A DNA stretch of 64,000 nucleotides from Pseudoneurospora amorphoporcata (GCA_033297205.1 MU859070.1:124001-188000); one strand, 5' to 3'. Positions 11,600-23,625 are shown, counted from the first letter of the stretch. Notes: a model not told the origin generated them from the sequence alone. Program-made: numbers and translations.

Positions 11600-12282
11600 T
11601 TTTGAGGTGGTGGGTTGGCTGAAGACGGGGTTGGCGGGAAGGGGTCGGACTTGGGGAGACCTCTGGCCGGGGCCGTGATATGCGGAGGTTTCGTGCGACG
11701 GAGGGAACGGACCAGGCAGGTGCAGCAGCGGCCTCTCTCGCGCTCCTAGGTTCGGCTCAGGATCGTGGGACACGGAACGGGGCTTTCAACTCGAAATTCT
11801 GAAAGCGCGGGGCGGGCAGAATGGCGCTAGAGCGCTTTGGTGCTGGCCTTGCTGGCCGCGGGCGTTCTGCCGATGCACACCGCTAAACTTTTTGTGCAAG
11901 GGGACCCTTCAGAGCCTCCACACCCCGCCAAAAAACTGAGAAAACTTTCGCCGGGCCAGTCGCCGAGTTGCATTTCCTCCTTCCCATTCCTACGTCGCTT
12001 CCCTCTCCAATCTTTTTTTTTTCTTCCCAGTCCATTCATCTTCTCGAACCTCACGCAACACTCTCTGCCGATATCTGATACCCCAAAGCCTCGTTTCTTG
12101 CTGTTTTTTTAACCCATTCTTCCCTCTTTTCGTGTTCTTGCTTCTTTGCAGTCAATCTCAATCCCCCCGATTCACGGATACCCCCGACCACCGTTCTCGC
12201 AGGCGAGACCGAATTTTTCCGCATCTTATATCCTCTACCCACAAACCTAATCAGAGTTTGGCATCGAGTGACATCTGCCAAA
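11600..12282. promoter_or_regulatory. Divergent promoter region, PET123-like gene and NOG2
   Basis: These 683 bases separate two divergent starts. The right half (about 11,990-12,140) is strongly pyrimidine-rich with T-runs, typical of fungal leaders, and would serve NOG2. No other gene is seen. One neighbour makes a mitoribosome part and the other assembles the cytosolic large subunit, so co-regulation is plausible but only inferred. Confidence 0.45.
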
Positions 12283-14667
12283 ATGGGAACAGGAAAGAAG
12301 GAAAGATCTCGCATTGAGCGACAGGGCAAGGTGACGGGCGACCCCAAGGTCAAGGGCGAGAACTTCTACAGGAGCGCAAAGAAGATCAAGACCTTGAATA
12401 TTCTCAAGGAGGGAAGGGCCACCCGCAACAAGGAGGGCAAGATCGTTCAGGCCGCGTCGTTTCAGAGCAGAGACCGTCCCACAGCTGTCATCGAGCCGAA
12501 CCGGAGATGGTTCAACAACACCAGAGTCATTTCGCAAGACACGTTGACATCCTTCCGGGAGGCGATTGCTGAGAAGGACAAGGATCCTTACTGTACGTTC
12601 AATCCCCCTTCTTATCGCCTATCGCGCCGACCAAAACTAATGCGCTTTGTCTTATAGCTGTGCTGTTAAAGAGCAACAAGCTCCCCATGAGCTTGATCAG
12701 AGATGGTCCCAAGGATGCGTTGAAGAAGCACCAGGCCAAGATGACGATCGAGAGCGAGCCGTTTTCACAGACCTTCGGTCCCAAGGCCCAGAGGAAGAGG
12801 CCAAAACTCAGCTTCAACACCGTCGGTGACTTGACAGAACACAGCGAGAAGAGCATGGACGCGTACCAGGCCAGACTCGAGGAGATCAAGCTCCTAAGTG
12901 GTGCTTCTGGATATGGCGGTGGTCTCGCCGATGACGATGTTCAAGAGGAGGATTTCAGTGTCGCAACGGCCAAGGAGGCTATCTTCACAAAGGGCCAGTC
13001 GAAGCGTATCTGGAACGAGTTGTGTAAGTTCTTCTGTCCTCTTCGACCTGCGACTTCGCTTTACTAACGATGAAAACAGACAAGGTCATTGATTCGTCAG
13101 ATGTCATCTTGCACGTTATCGATGCTAGAGATCCCACGGGAACAAGGTGTCGTCACGTTGAGAAGTACCTGGCCACCGAGGCCCCTCACAAGCATCTTAT
13201 CTTTGTGCTGAACAAGATCGATCTTGTTCCTTCTAAGACTGCTGTAAGTTTATACCATCGTCTGGTCTGCCTTCACTCCTATTTCTTGAATCTCTTGACT
13301 TGCTTCGTGCAACTCTTAAGGTTCCCAGGGATTTTGTCAGGATCTTTCCCGCATTCATTTGCGCCCATTGGGATCATTGGGATTGGTCTGTTACATCGCT
13401 GGGAGATTGATATCCACCTCCCAACTTCCCTGGTCCCGTCTTGGGATCGGGGATTTGAAGGACTCCGTCTTGGAGGACTTCACGGGATACCGGACGTGTT
13501 TCGTTTGAGTTGAATTCCACCCTGCCTTTGAGCAGACCCTACCATGGTGGTCTTCTTAGTTATGATTCACACATTTCTTCACACCGCATCTTGTTTGCTA
13601 GTCTCTCAAACGAATTGAGACTAACTAAGAAAAAATAGGCTGCATGGATTCGCGTGCTTCAGAAGGATCACCCCACATGTGCTATGAGATCTAGCATCAA
13701 GAACCCCTTTGGTCGTGGTTCTTTGATTGATCTCCTCAGACAGTTCAGCATCCTTCACAAGGACAGGAAACAGATCAGTGTCGGTCTTGTCGGCTACCCC
13801 AATGTCGGCAAGTCGAGTATCATCAATGCTCTTCGTGGCAAGGCCGTCACTAAGGTCGCCCCCATTCCCGGCGAGACCAAGGTGTGGCAGTACGTTACTT
13901 TGATGAGGAGGATCTACCTCATCGACTGCCCTGGTATTGTTCCTCCCAACCAGAACGATACGCCACAGGATCTACTCCTTCGTGGTGTCGTCCGTGTGGA
14001 GAACGTTGACAACCCGGAGCAGTACATCCCTGCGGTGTTGAACAAGGTCAAGCCTCATCATATGGAGAGGACATACGAGCTAAAGGGCTGGAAGGACCAT
14101 ATCCACTTCCTTGAGATGCTTGCCAGGAAGGGCGGCAGACTTCTCAAGGGTGGTGAGCCTGATGTTGATGGTGTTGCCAAGATGGTTCTCAACGACTTCA
14201 TGCGCGGGAAGATCCCTTGGTTCACGCCTGCCCCTGCCATAGAGGAGGGTGACGCTGATACCATGGAGGGTCGTGAAGGTCGCTACGGTGAAATGTCCAA
14301 GAAGCGGAAACGTGACGAAGACGAGAGCGAACCTGCTACCACTGCCACCACTCCCGTTACGGCAGGAGAGGGTGCCAAGGACGATGACCTCGAGAACTTT
14401 GCCGGCTTCGACAGTGACAGCGACTCTGAGGTCGAAGAGGCTGCTGAGGAGCAGGGCGAGGAGAAGAGCACTGCTGAAGATATGATACCCCTAGACGAGT
14501 CGAGCGATGAGGAAGAGGAAGACGAGGAAGAGGGCTCTGACGGCGAAGATGGCGAGGAAGGTTCCGACCTCGACATCGAAGGTGCCAGCGAGCTTGAAGA
14601 GTCCGAGTCAGAAGCCGAGGCTGCGCCAGCACCTCCTGCTAAGAAGCAGAGGAGGAACAGGAAGTAA
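12283..14667 (+). CDS. nog2: Nucleolar GTP-binding protein 2 (60S assembly GTPase)
   Basis: A circularly permuted GTPase acting late in nuclear maturation of the 60S ribosomal subunit. Exons 12283-12592, 12658-13023, 13080-13243 and 13639-14667 give 622 residues. The permuted motif order is visible: G4 NKID (about 270-273) comes before G1 GYPNVGKSS (about 332-340) and G3 DCPG (about 376-379). The N-terminus (KKERSRIERQGKVTGDP) and the KPHHMERTYELKGW and GKIPWFTPAP segments match the NOG2/NGP1 family. The C-terminal 130 residues are Asp/Glu/Ser-rich and end in a basic KKQRRNRK tail, likely a nuclear signal. The third intron (13244-13638) is 395 bases against about 60 for the other two. Confidence 0.96.
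13244..13638 (+). other. 395-base intron of NOG2, candidate snoRNA host
   Basis: Donor GTAAGT at 13244, branch ACTAAC at 13620-13625 and acceptor TAG at 13636-13638. The size leaves room for an intron-borne RNA. Several short hairpins are visible (for example AGCAGACC at 13531-13538 against GGTCTTCT at 13549-13556). TAGTTAT (13557-13563) begins 14 bases before an ACA triplet at 13571-13573. Hosting an H/ACA RNA is a hypothesis; see the findings. Confidence 0.4.
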
Positions 14668-15307
14668 ACTCGATCAAGGAGCGCGGCGGGTGGTGTGGAG
14701 TGAGCCGAGTATGCTTTCATCATCCGACCTGAGAGTCTGCAACGATCCAACATGATCAGGAAAGCCGGTGTCACTGATAATAGAATGTTGAGGACTTGGG
14801 CATGACCTCAGTGTGGTGTTTGTTGCCCGTTGATTTTCTTCCCATTTTTTGTCTTCTATGTGATAAAAGTTGTGATATTGTGTTTTTATGTTTTGATACT
14901 TGCTACTTGCGTTCTCTTTGAGCGTTTCGTCGTGGCATTGTTTTGGAGTTTTGGAGGAGTTTTGTGGGACAGTTGCTACAGAAGAGGCCGAATCGCTTCT
15001 CATACCATAGTCCTTCCTTTAATGGATATGTTATGAGTGCTCTTCCCCCGAACATCCGGAACATCACCTTTTGCGGAGTTGTCTTGAAGTTGAAAATATA
15101 AGTTCTGGTTCTCTCGTCTTCAGGCCGATTTTCTTGTGCCATATCCGCATATCATATAGTCGTAAAGATACCGACCAGGTCCAGTATGATGTACCTTCTC
15201 GCATTATCTTTTACATATCAAGTCGGCCCTGCTCTACCCTCTCAAGAATTTCAGAGGTCATCCCCTCCGCTAACCATCCTCTCCCATTCGCATATCAAAT
15301 CTACCCC
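14668..15307. other. Convergent 3' region, NOG2 and DsbA-like gene
   Basis: About 640 bases between converging genes. The segment around 14,830-14,960 is T-rich and would fit 3' processing of NOG2. Open frames here are short and overlap on both strands. I see no gene. Confidence 0.45.
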
Positions 15308-16039
15308 TCAAGCAGTACTCTTCTTCAAAAACTCCAACCACTGCTCCACCGTCCAACTAGAGCTCACATCCCCGGCCACCACCCCATCAAAGATAACCGT
15401 AGGACTCACGTGTACGCTCACCAGCCTCGCCATCTTAATCACCACCTTCAAATCATTTGTCATCGCATTGCCCACGTTCAGACTCCCATCATCGGCTGCC
15501 TCCGTCGGGATAGTCAACAACTCATACACCTCCTTCTCAGCAACCCCCACGCTTTGGGAGGCTAGCTTGGCCAGCCGCTTGTACGTCTCGTTGCGTGTCT
15601 CGTTCACCAGGCTCACGTCAAAATAAGCCTTTTGGTCTTTGAACAGAGCCGCGCTGAAGTCCCAGAATTTGGTGGGCGCGAGCCGTTGCACGGCTAGGCC
15701 CGCCTCATGGGTTAGTGTGGAGGATGGGTGCCACGGCTGGACTTGGTGGCGGAAGATAAATTGGAGCTTAGAGCCTAGGCCGGAGGGGTCGGCAGCAAGG
15801 GCGGGGAAGAGGGAGGTGTAGAGGGTGTTGTAGATTTCTGGTCAATAGAGGTTAATTTATCGGTTTTCGTAGAGAGCATAGGGTGAGTTCGACGTGGTGA
15901 ACTACTTACTAGCTGAGAAGGGACAGACGTAGTCGAGGAAGATCTCGACGGTGTGGAGGGGCTGAGAAGGAAAAGAGCTGGCGCCGGCTCCTTTGGTAGG
16001 GATGAGACGCTGGCCAGCAAACTTTGGAGGGAGAGCCAT
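15308..16039 (-). CDS. DsbA-like thioredoxin-fold protein
   Basis: Two exons (16039-15910 and 15837-15308) with donor GTAAGT and acceptor CCAG give 219 residues. The segment VEIFLDYVCPFSAK (about 31-44) has the beta-strand plus C-P-x-x layout of the DsbA/thioredoxin fold, followed by a helical insertion, and ends with a strand-rich SPTVIFDGVVAG segment and a helical WTVEQWLEFLKK, again typical of the fold. The motif reads CPFS, so the second cysteine of a CxxC centre is absent; it may be a monothiol, glutathione-transferase-kappa-like or non-redox member. No signal peptide is obvious. The start was chosen as the ATG that opens the exon carrying the motif. The biological role is unknown to me. 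Confidence 0.75.
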
Positions 16040-18280
16040 TGTAATGGAACTGGTGATGGATGGTTCAGTTTAGTTCTTGAGTGGACGAAGGGAACTAGAA
16101 GTCACTACAAGTGGACAAATGGGGGTCTGAACGATGATGATGATGATGATGGTGAGGATGGGGGAGTTGCAAGTGGGCACTCTTTTCTAAAAAGGACACT
16201 TTTTAAACGCAGGGAAGGAGAGGAGATCTAGAGCAGAATTAATTTGGAATCATCTGGTATCGAATTGGTCAACCCCCTAGAAGGCATGACCTACAATGCG
16301 ATGATGCCATCGACTGGGGACTTGCTGTGAGACACCTCTACGGCTGGAGCGGTAGTCGTGAGCGGGGCATGGGTAGAGTAAGCAATGCAGTTAGTCGCAG
16401 GTAGCTACCTCAGGATAGCTGCAGCTCAAAGTCGTCTGTTAGCTAGGTAGGTTGGGTTCTTCGAGGACGGAATGTTTCTTCGCGAACTCATAGTGACATC
16501 TTAAGATCTCCCAAACTTGACAAAAGGCCATGATTACTTTTCGATAAAGTTAATCAGACATATATGCGCTTGGCTCTCTTGCTAATTAAGCACACAATCC
16601 AGCTCTTGATATAGCCCTCACGCTAACACGCTTCCCCGGTGTATACTTTAACGAGGGGCATTCTCGCTCGTGGATCACCCTTACGAATCACCACATCCCG
16701 TCCGTTTTGACATTCACTTCATGAATTCTAAATCACAAAAAGCCTCATCTTCCTACTGTATCAAAAAGAACAACCAACATTTCCGAAACAAGGACCGAGG
16801 ACCGAAGGTCGGACACATCGATATCATATATCACGACTTGTCTCACAACATTGCAACACCGCAAACCACGCCACACCGAGCACACATCACAGACTACATA
16901 TTATCACAAATCGAACTGAAGCAACACCGTACCATTTAAAGAAGAAGTTGACATTTTCCACTTTCCGCCACGTACCCGCCGTTGTCTGTGTAACGAAAGT
17001 CCGGAGTAAAAGTACCGATTTCGTCAACGTTTGTACCCCTACTCAGGAGTCTGGTCCTCTTAAAGTTGCGATTGGGATAACTGCCCTTGCCCACCTGATA
17101 TCAACATAACATCGTCACACACCGCCCGCTCGTCGGTATACGGACGGAAGACTCGAGCGGTCTGTCTGTCTGTCTGTCTACCCAACTCTGCCGAATGGTT
17201 CGAGACATACAGTGCTGTAGTATGTGAGTTTGATCCTCTATAGAACCACGAGAGCCTAGGTCTAGGAAACGGGTCTAGATCTTTTAAATACATGATTCTC
17301 GCAGAAAACTTCCCAAAATTTCCAAAATCAATGCAAATCCCCCTGAATTTGTCACGGGCCGGAACGGCGTTGCTGCCACACAACGTTTTGAAATAAAGGC
17401 AGAAATGTTACACAGGATTAACCCCATGGGGCTTGGGGAATAGGGATGGAGATTGGGAATGTGACTCGACGTTCTGGATCCTGTCAGGTGTGCACTAGTC
17501 TGGGCTGGAAGCGCCGACTATCGGCTCCTGTTGCTTTGCTTTTGTGCTTGCCCGAATCTCGAATCACCATGCCGCCAGTGATCTGAAATGACCTGGCTCT
17601 GGCGGGAAGTCACACAATCTTCTAACCCTAGGGCAATGTGCCGAGGGGATGGGATGTCTGAGGTTGCGCTCCAACGCGAAATCGCCCCAAGTCAGTGGTA
17701 TTTATAGTCAGTTTCGGCGGGATGTCAGGATAAACCCCTTAATCCGAGAACCCCGTTGCTCGATCAACGACATATGACATAACCTTCATCTAGGATGCTG
17801 GATTCAGAGAATATCTTGTCAATTTCAGATCGGAGGTGGAGTATAGGCTAGTTGATGTGTGAAAGAGTGCGATAAGAGGTATCTTTGCCTACAAGCCTGT
17901 CCATGAGTGACCACATAACATTCACGTAAGTTTACACGGGTCGCGCTGTGAAGCGTATTTATGTTGTGATATCGTCCTCAACTGCTATACTACTGATACT
18001 ATCTAATCTGCTGAGCTTGCCTCTCATCTTCCCTCTAATGCGCGAATATGCCGAGACCGAAAGAAAATCAACCAAGAAAACCTCCCAGCCAAGAAGCTGA
18101 GCAAATGAATCCATGCAGCTTTCAAACAATACACACTGGTCACTGGGTGACGAGAAACCAGAGAGGAGGACAGCGTGAACATGAGTATGTGGAGAGAATA
18201 TTTTTCCATTGCAAGTTGAGGTATAGAAAAACGACAAAACAAGAAGCATCTACCAGCCGGATATACTCCTATGGTTTAGT
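16040..18280. other. Intergenic region of 2.2 kb
   Basis: No convincing gene. The stretch holds a GAT repeat at about 16,133-16,150, a TCTG tetranucleotide repeat at about 17,160-17,178, and an A/T-rich segment with scattered short open frames (for example 16,670-16,939) whose composition is unlike that of the neighbouring genes. The left end should carry the promoter of the DsbA-like gene and the right end the 3' end of COX24. Confidence 0.4.
17160..17178. repeat. (TCTG)n microsatellite
   Basis: About five tandem copies of the tetranucleotide TCTG in gene-free sequence, visible by eye. It is an ordinary simple repeat. Confidence 0.85.
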
Positions 18281-19381
18281 TTAGAGTCTATCCTGCTTGC
18301 GACGCTCGTTTCTTGTCCTGCGCATGAGCTTCTTGTACTTCTTCTTCTTGATCTTCAGCTTCTTTTGCCTGCGCACGCTAATGGCATGCATGATCCCCTG
18401 CTGCTGGCGAGCGTCCTCGTAACGGATCTGGCGCAGAGCGAGGCGCTCCAAGAAGCTGCGCGGCTGCACGGCATTGTCCTCGACGAGTTGTGGGCTGTGC
18501 GCCATGATCTTGTACTGGCCGTTGGTATCCCTCGTCTCCTCGATCGTGACGACCGCCTTGTACACGCGCGTTTCCGGCTCCTGCTCGGCGGCGGCAGCAA
18601 TCTCCTCAGCAATGGCGGCAGAGGCCTCGGCCTCCGCGGCGGCCTCGTCAACCTCGGCGATGGGCTCGGGCGGCGGAGGAGGGGTGAAGGGAAGGAAGTG
18701 GCCGGACATGGAGTTCAGCTGGAAATAAACGTCGGACTCGGTGCCGTCGGGGTGCTTAAGGCTGATCTTGGTAGAGCCGTCTTCGACGTCATTATCGGAG
18801 AGCTTGAGCCCGGACATGGGCGACTCGAGATCGTGTACGGCCTGCGACAGGGTCGAGAGGACATCGGTCGCCTTGTGTCCCTTGCGGTGGTTGAAGATCT
18901 CGGCGAATGACTCCTCGGTCACGGTCTTGGGAAGAAGCTGGGTAACTGAGATGGGCCTGTGGAGGGCGAAGAAGGTCGAAAGCGCGAGAGCTAAAATAGC
19001 TTGTTAGTGACTTGATTCCAAACCTGTGTAACAACAAGAGGCGGGGATAAACCAACCCTCGTCCTTGATGTGCCTGGTGCTGGGCACACTGGGGAGTGGC
19101 GGCATGGCCGGCTCCTTCGCCTTGCGTTTGCGCTTCTCTCCAGCAGTCTTGGAGGCGCCGGCGGCGGGCACAGAGCCGCGGGTTGCGAAGACCCTGGATG
19201 AGCCATCATCGGGGCTAGATGGCTTGGAGGAGGAGTATCGTCGCTTTTGCAGGCAGGTGGGCTGGTAGGACGAGAGCATATAGGAGGCGGCGGCGCGAGG
19301 GGCGGACGAGGCTGTTAGAGAGGAAACGACGGGCGATTGCGGCGCGGCAGCCACGACCCGCCGGACGGATTGGGGAATCAT
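18281..19381 (-). CDS. COX24: Mitochondrial small-subunit ribosomal protein mS38 (COX24/AURKAIP1 family)
   Basis: Exon 1 (19381-19057) and exon 2 (18990-18281) give 344 residues. The N-terminus (MIPQSVRRVVAAAPQ...) resembles a mitochondrial targeting peptide. The C-terminal 35 residues form the family hallmark, a dense Lys/Arg helix (KKLKIKKKKYKKLMRRTRN) that in yeast Cox24 and human AURKAIP1 anchors the protein in mitoribosomal RNA. The middle has an Ala/Glu-rich low-complexity run. The intron has a GTTGGT donor rather than GTAAGT/GTATGT, with branch CACTAAC and acceptor TTTTAG; phase and protein continuity (KDE-ALALSTFF) support it. In yeast the gene is needed for Cox1 expression. Confidence 0.88.
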
Positions 19382-20446
19382 GGTCGCGATGTTAAGAATT
19401 CGATGTTGGGTGGAGGTTTAAGGGTACTGGGTCGCAGCTGATGGATATATGCCGCCTCCGACCGGCGCAAGTTCGCTTCGCAGACGGCGAGTCGAAAAGA
19501 GGGTGCAGCAACCGAACAACCGGAGGGAATGGGTTCGGGGGAGGGATCTGCAAATAGGAAGGGGTCGAACGGGGAGAGGTCAGATCAAGACAAGGCGTAA
19601 ACAGGACAAGGGCGGTACTCAGATGGTCACCGGCCCGAGTTTGCACTGGACGTCACGTCAAGTGCCAAAGTTCGATTGCCGTTTGGCTGAAAGTCTGTTG
19701 CCCCGTGCGCACCGCACCCACCTGCGCTAAAATTGATCGCCACCAAACGCGATAAGGCCGGGTGCGCTTCTAGCGTAGCTAGCGAAGCGAGTACGTACCC
19801 CGGCCCTCCGCTGTCCAGGTCCGTATCGTGACTCCAACTCCCCGGGCTCCGGTTGGTCTGTGCCACCTGCCGAAGCCCAGCCCGCGCAGAGATTCCCAGC
19901 AAGGCAGGCATTACAGCATAATCTTCAATTTACAAGGTGCCTTTTTACGTCTATATACTTTTCGTCAACACACCCCATACTCTGCTGCGTGGTCCAGACT
20001 TCGATTCACAGAATCGGCTCATGGTAACCTTTCAGATACCACCATTACTGGTTTTTGCTGCAGGTGAACATTGCGAAAGGCCCTAGATGCGGTTTTGTCC
20101 AACTCCAGCGTCGTGGCAAGTCTCTCATCATTCATCCTCGTCTTGTCCTACTCAAGCTCTCTCGCCTCGCGTAAGCCATTGGAGCACAATGTCGTCAAAG
20201 ATTCGAGAACCATGCCAAAACTCCGCAATCGAAGTGGTAATCCCGGCCTCCAGCTCCACCTCACTCTCGTCCCGCAACATAACCATGTTGTGACCCCGTT
20301 CGCCGACCGAACCTATACCGTAAGACTTTGTACGCAAGGAAATTGATTGCTCTATGTCTAGCCTCCGACCCTAGAGTACAGGTTTTGGGCTGGAATGCAA
20401 CACCGATTATAATACAAACCCGGCCCCCTTCTCGCTCCCCATTTGC
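19382..20446. other. Intergenic region between COX24 and MPP-beta
   Basis: About 1.07 kb between two minus-strand genes. It should contain the COX24 promoter (left) and the MPP-beta 3' end (right). An imperfect palindrome lies at 19,765-19,789. Open frames up to 94 codons have no recognisable content. I see no gene. Confidence 0.4.
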
Positions 20447-22279
20447 TTAGAAAGCGTTCCTGCTCATATCAGCCCTGATACGGGCATAGTCGAACAGACC
20501 CTCAATGCTGCCGACCGCGCTGATAGCAATATCCTGATCCCAGATCTTCTTGTTGGCGAAGTCCATAACGTCCTTGGCGGAAACGGCATCAATGATTCGC
20601 TCGATCTCACCGGGGCTCATGCGGCGGCCGGTGGTGACGATCTGGCGACCAATGTCCTCAGCAACGGCGGTGGTGCCGTCAAGGGAGAGGAGGATGGAGG
20701 CCTTGAGCTGGGCCTTCGCGCGCTCAACCTCAGCGTCGGTAACGTTGGAGCAGAGACGGGTCCACTCGCGGAGGGCGAAGTGGACAAGGTCGTCGACGCG
20801 GTCGAGCTTGTCAGAGACAAGGTAGATACCCCAGAGACTGCAGTTTCCCCATGTCAGTAGCTGTACCTCAAGCAAAAAAAGCCTAAAAAGAAAAGAAAAA
20901 ATAATAATCTGGGCGTGCTTACCCAGTGTCGCTGTAGCTGGTAGAGAAGGACATGAAGCTGGTAGCGAGGTCGTGCTTGTGAACGAAGCCGCTGAGCTTG
21001 CTGCCCTGGTGGGGAGCGTTGCCCAGAGCCTTGTCGTAGTTGCCAACAATGGCCTGGGTGACGAGGGCAGTGAAGTAGTCGTCGTCGGACCAGCTGACAC
21101 CCTCAACGGCGATAGCGACGTTGGCGGTGGGGATGGTGTCGTCGCGGATACGGATATCGGAACCGATGAAGTCGGGCCTCTTCTTGGAGAGGATGGAAGC
21201 GCTGGTCTCGGGGGCGGTAGCAGGGAGCTTGGAGAAGTACTTGTCGGCCATCTCGACGAGCTGCTCGTGGGGAACGCCACCGGCGCCAACGAGAACCATG
21301 CGGTCGGCGGTGTAGTTGTTCTTGATGTAGTTCACGAGCTCGGTACGGGTGATGTCACGGATGTTCTCACGGGGGCCGAGGATGGTGCGGCCCAGGGGCT
21401 GGTGCTGGTAGGCGGTAGCGTGAAGGTGGTCGAAAACAACCTCCTCGAGCTGCTTCTCAACCTCCTCCGACTCGCGGAGAATGACGTCGCGCTCGCGCTC
21501 GATGGCGGACTCCTCGAGCTTGGAGTTCTGAAGGATATCCTGGAGAATGTCGACGCACTTGGGGACGTCCTCGTTGAGGGCCTTGGCGAAGTAGACAGTG
21601 TTCTCGCGCTGTGCCCGGGGGTTAGCGGGCGGCGGATGAGCCGGACAACAAGATCAGACGAACCGAGGTGTAGGCGTTGAGGTGAGCGCCCATGTTCTCA
21701 ATCTCGAGCTCCAACTGCTGCTGAGTGCGCTTCGTCGTTCCCTGTGTATTGTCGTCGAATTAACCATGTGCCCTCTCATTACGATCCAACGATCCATCTG
21801 ACGACCCAACGCGCCATATCCAAGCTAACCACAAGCCGGGGAGAGGGCTCGTAACGCGTAACATCGGGGGCGTACCTTGAAGGCAAGGTGCTCGAGGAAG
21901 TGGGCGGTGCCATTGGTCTCGTCGGTCTCGGCCCTGGAACCGGCATCGATCCACATGCCAACCGTGGAGGTCTGGGCGTACGGAGAGTACTGGGAAGCAA
22001 CCTGCGATAGCAATTGACGTTAGAACAAGTCCGGAGGTGTCTTGGGGTCCGGGGCCGCAGCCGGGGAGGGGGCCAATCGGGCCGGAGGGGAGGCTCGGAG
22101 GCAGGCTCGGAGGTCGGGGGAGTCCTCACGGTCAAGCCATTCTTGAGGGTGGTGGTCTGGGTCTTGATGCCGGAACCGTTGTGAGGAGTAGCAAGACCTC
22201 TGCGGAAAGGGTTGATAACACCCCCAGCGCGGGCCTTCACGCCCTGCGCCAGGTTGAGAGCTAGTCTCCGGGAAGCCAT
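20447..22279 (-). CDS. pep: Mitochondrial processing peptidase beta subunit / complex III core protein I
   Basis: Five exons (22279-22130, 22001-21876, 21741-21664, 21608-20923 and 20837-20447) give 476 residues, the length I recall for Neurospora PEP. It is the zinc metallopeptidase subunit that removes matrix-targeting presequences. The inverted zinc motif HFLEH is at about 84-88, with the distal ligand Glu near 164 in RESEE. The N-terminus (ASRRLALNLAQGVKARAGG) is itself a presequence. In Neurospora this polypeptide serves both as MPP-beta and as core I of the cytochrome bc1 complex; that dual role is known biology, not visible here. Codon use is strongly biased to C-ending codons, as in highly expressed fungal genes. 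Confidence 0.97.
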
Positions 22280-23625
22280 GGAGGTCGGTGGTTTGAAGGG
22301 GGGTGGAATGAGCGGTTTGAAGGAAAGGATGCTACAGTGAGGACCTCTAGCTGCTCACATCAAAAAAGTCGTTAATTTTGCCTCACTTTCAAGGCTGCGG
22401 GAATCCCCGGGGTGCCAACCGAGTGGCTCCAGTCTGGAAAGCTCGAAAAATGAATCACGTGAACCTGTGCCGGCCGGGTTTCTTGGCTTCCAGCTTGCAA
22501 ATTCAGCCATTGTGGTTCGTTCTTACAATGCGACTCTGCCCCTCTCTACAGCAATGGAGCCCGCCAACACGGCCAAACTGCCAGCGACGTAGCTGGGCGA
22601 CGGAAAGCTGCTGGCCTTCCCGCACGTCAGAGCTCAGGTTCCCCTCCACTCTTCCACGACAAGACGAACCATTCAAGGGTTCCAGCCCAGCTCCCGTAGC
22701 TCCCGTAGCTCACCACGGGCAGCTCACCTGGCCCATCGTCACCCGCCCTGGCACATCGACCTTCTATGTTGTCGCCAAGTCTAGGTAGTCGAGTTCGAGG
22801 TCGCATTTCACAGAGCGCAACGATAAGGTACCTGTGTCCGGTAGGGCTGTCTACCGTATCTACAGTTCGCAGGCGGGTATCGAAGTCGTCCATGTCTTTG
22901 TTTTTGTCCTCCAACAATCGACGATCCAGCGGTACTATCGCTTTAAGGTATAGAGATACCGCGAAGTGCAAGTGCAAATGCACAAGTTCTGTATGCCCTA
23001 CCCAGGGCAGTCGGGGCCAATCTGAAGTTCGGGAAGTACCTTCATGCACCGCCCGTAGGTGTTGTTCTTCACCTTCCTTCCATCCCCTCTTCGCACAAAT
23101 CATCTCGTCCACTCATTCATGTTCGTACCACCACCAGCCAGTACAATTGCTCTACTCACGCTACTTGACCTCCCTAGATTGGAATGATGCGCAAATTTCA
23201 TCCCAGCCTCTCAGCAATCCGAACAAGAATTCCCTCTCAGTTATCTCTTCTATGTACCATGTCCTCATCCGCAGTTGAGGATGGTTCTTCTCGGGTTTCG
23301 TAACCTAGTAGCATATGGCACTACTTGAGCATTAGTGCCATCGATCGGAGACGTACAACAGCCCTAGCAGACTCCGATATGATCCAACTATTCTGGCTTC
23401 TTCCCTCTTGAGCATCTCACGCCTACCTACTCCTAACCCTTCAGACATATCTTTGCTTAAAACAACATCGTTACCCATTGCTAGTTACCCCCTATCTCCA
23501 ATACATCCGTCATATTACATCTCTTAGTTCTCCGCCTTCGTTAAAGTGTCGGTCACTCTTTGATATCTTCTCGATCCCACCACTACGACCATCTCGCCTG
23601 GTAAACCAACAGGTCTCGTCCGACC
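22280..23625. promoter_or_regulatory. Divergent promoter region, MPP-beta and GH36 gene
   Basis: About 1.35 kb between two divergent starts. It includes a small tandem AGCTCCCGT duplication near 22,690-22,707 and pyrimidine-rich sequence before 23,626. No gene with recognisable content is seen on either strand. Confidence 0.45.

Noticed and set aside
20973..21680. 235-codon plus-strand frame opposite MPP-beta
   Set aside because: It mirrors a highly biased coding exon; Gly/Val/Leu-rich antisense frames of this kind are expected by-products of C-ending codons.
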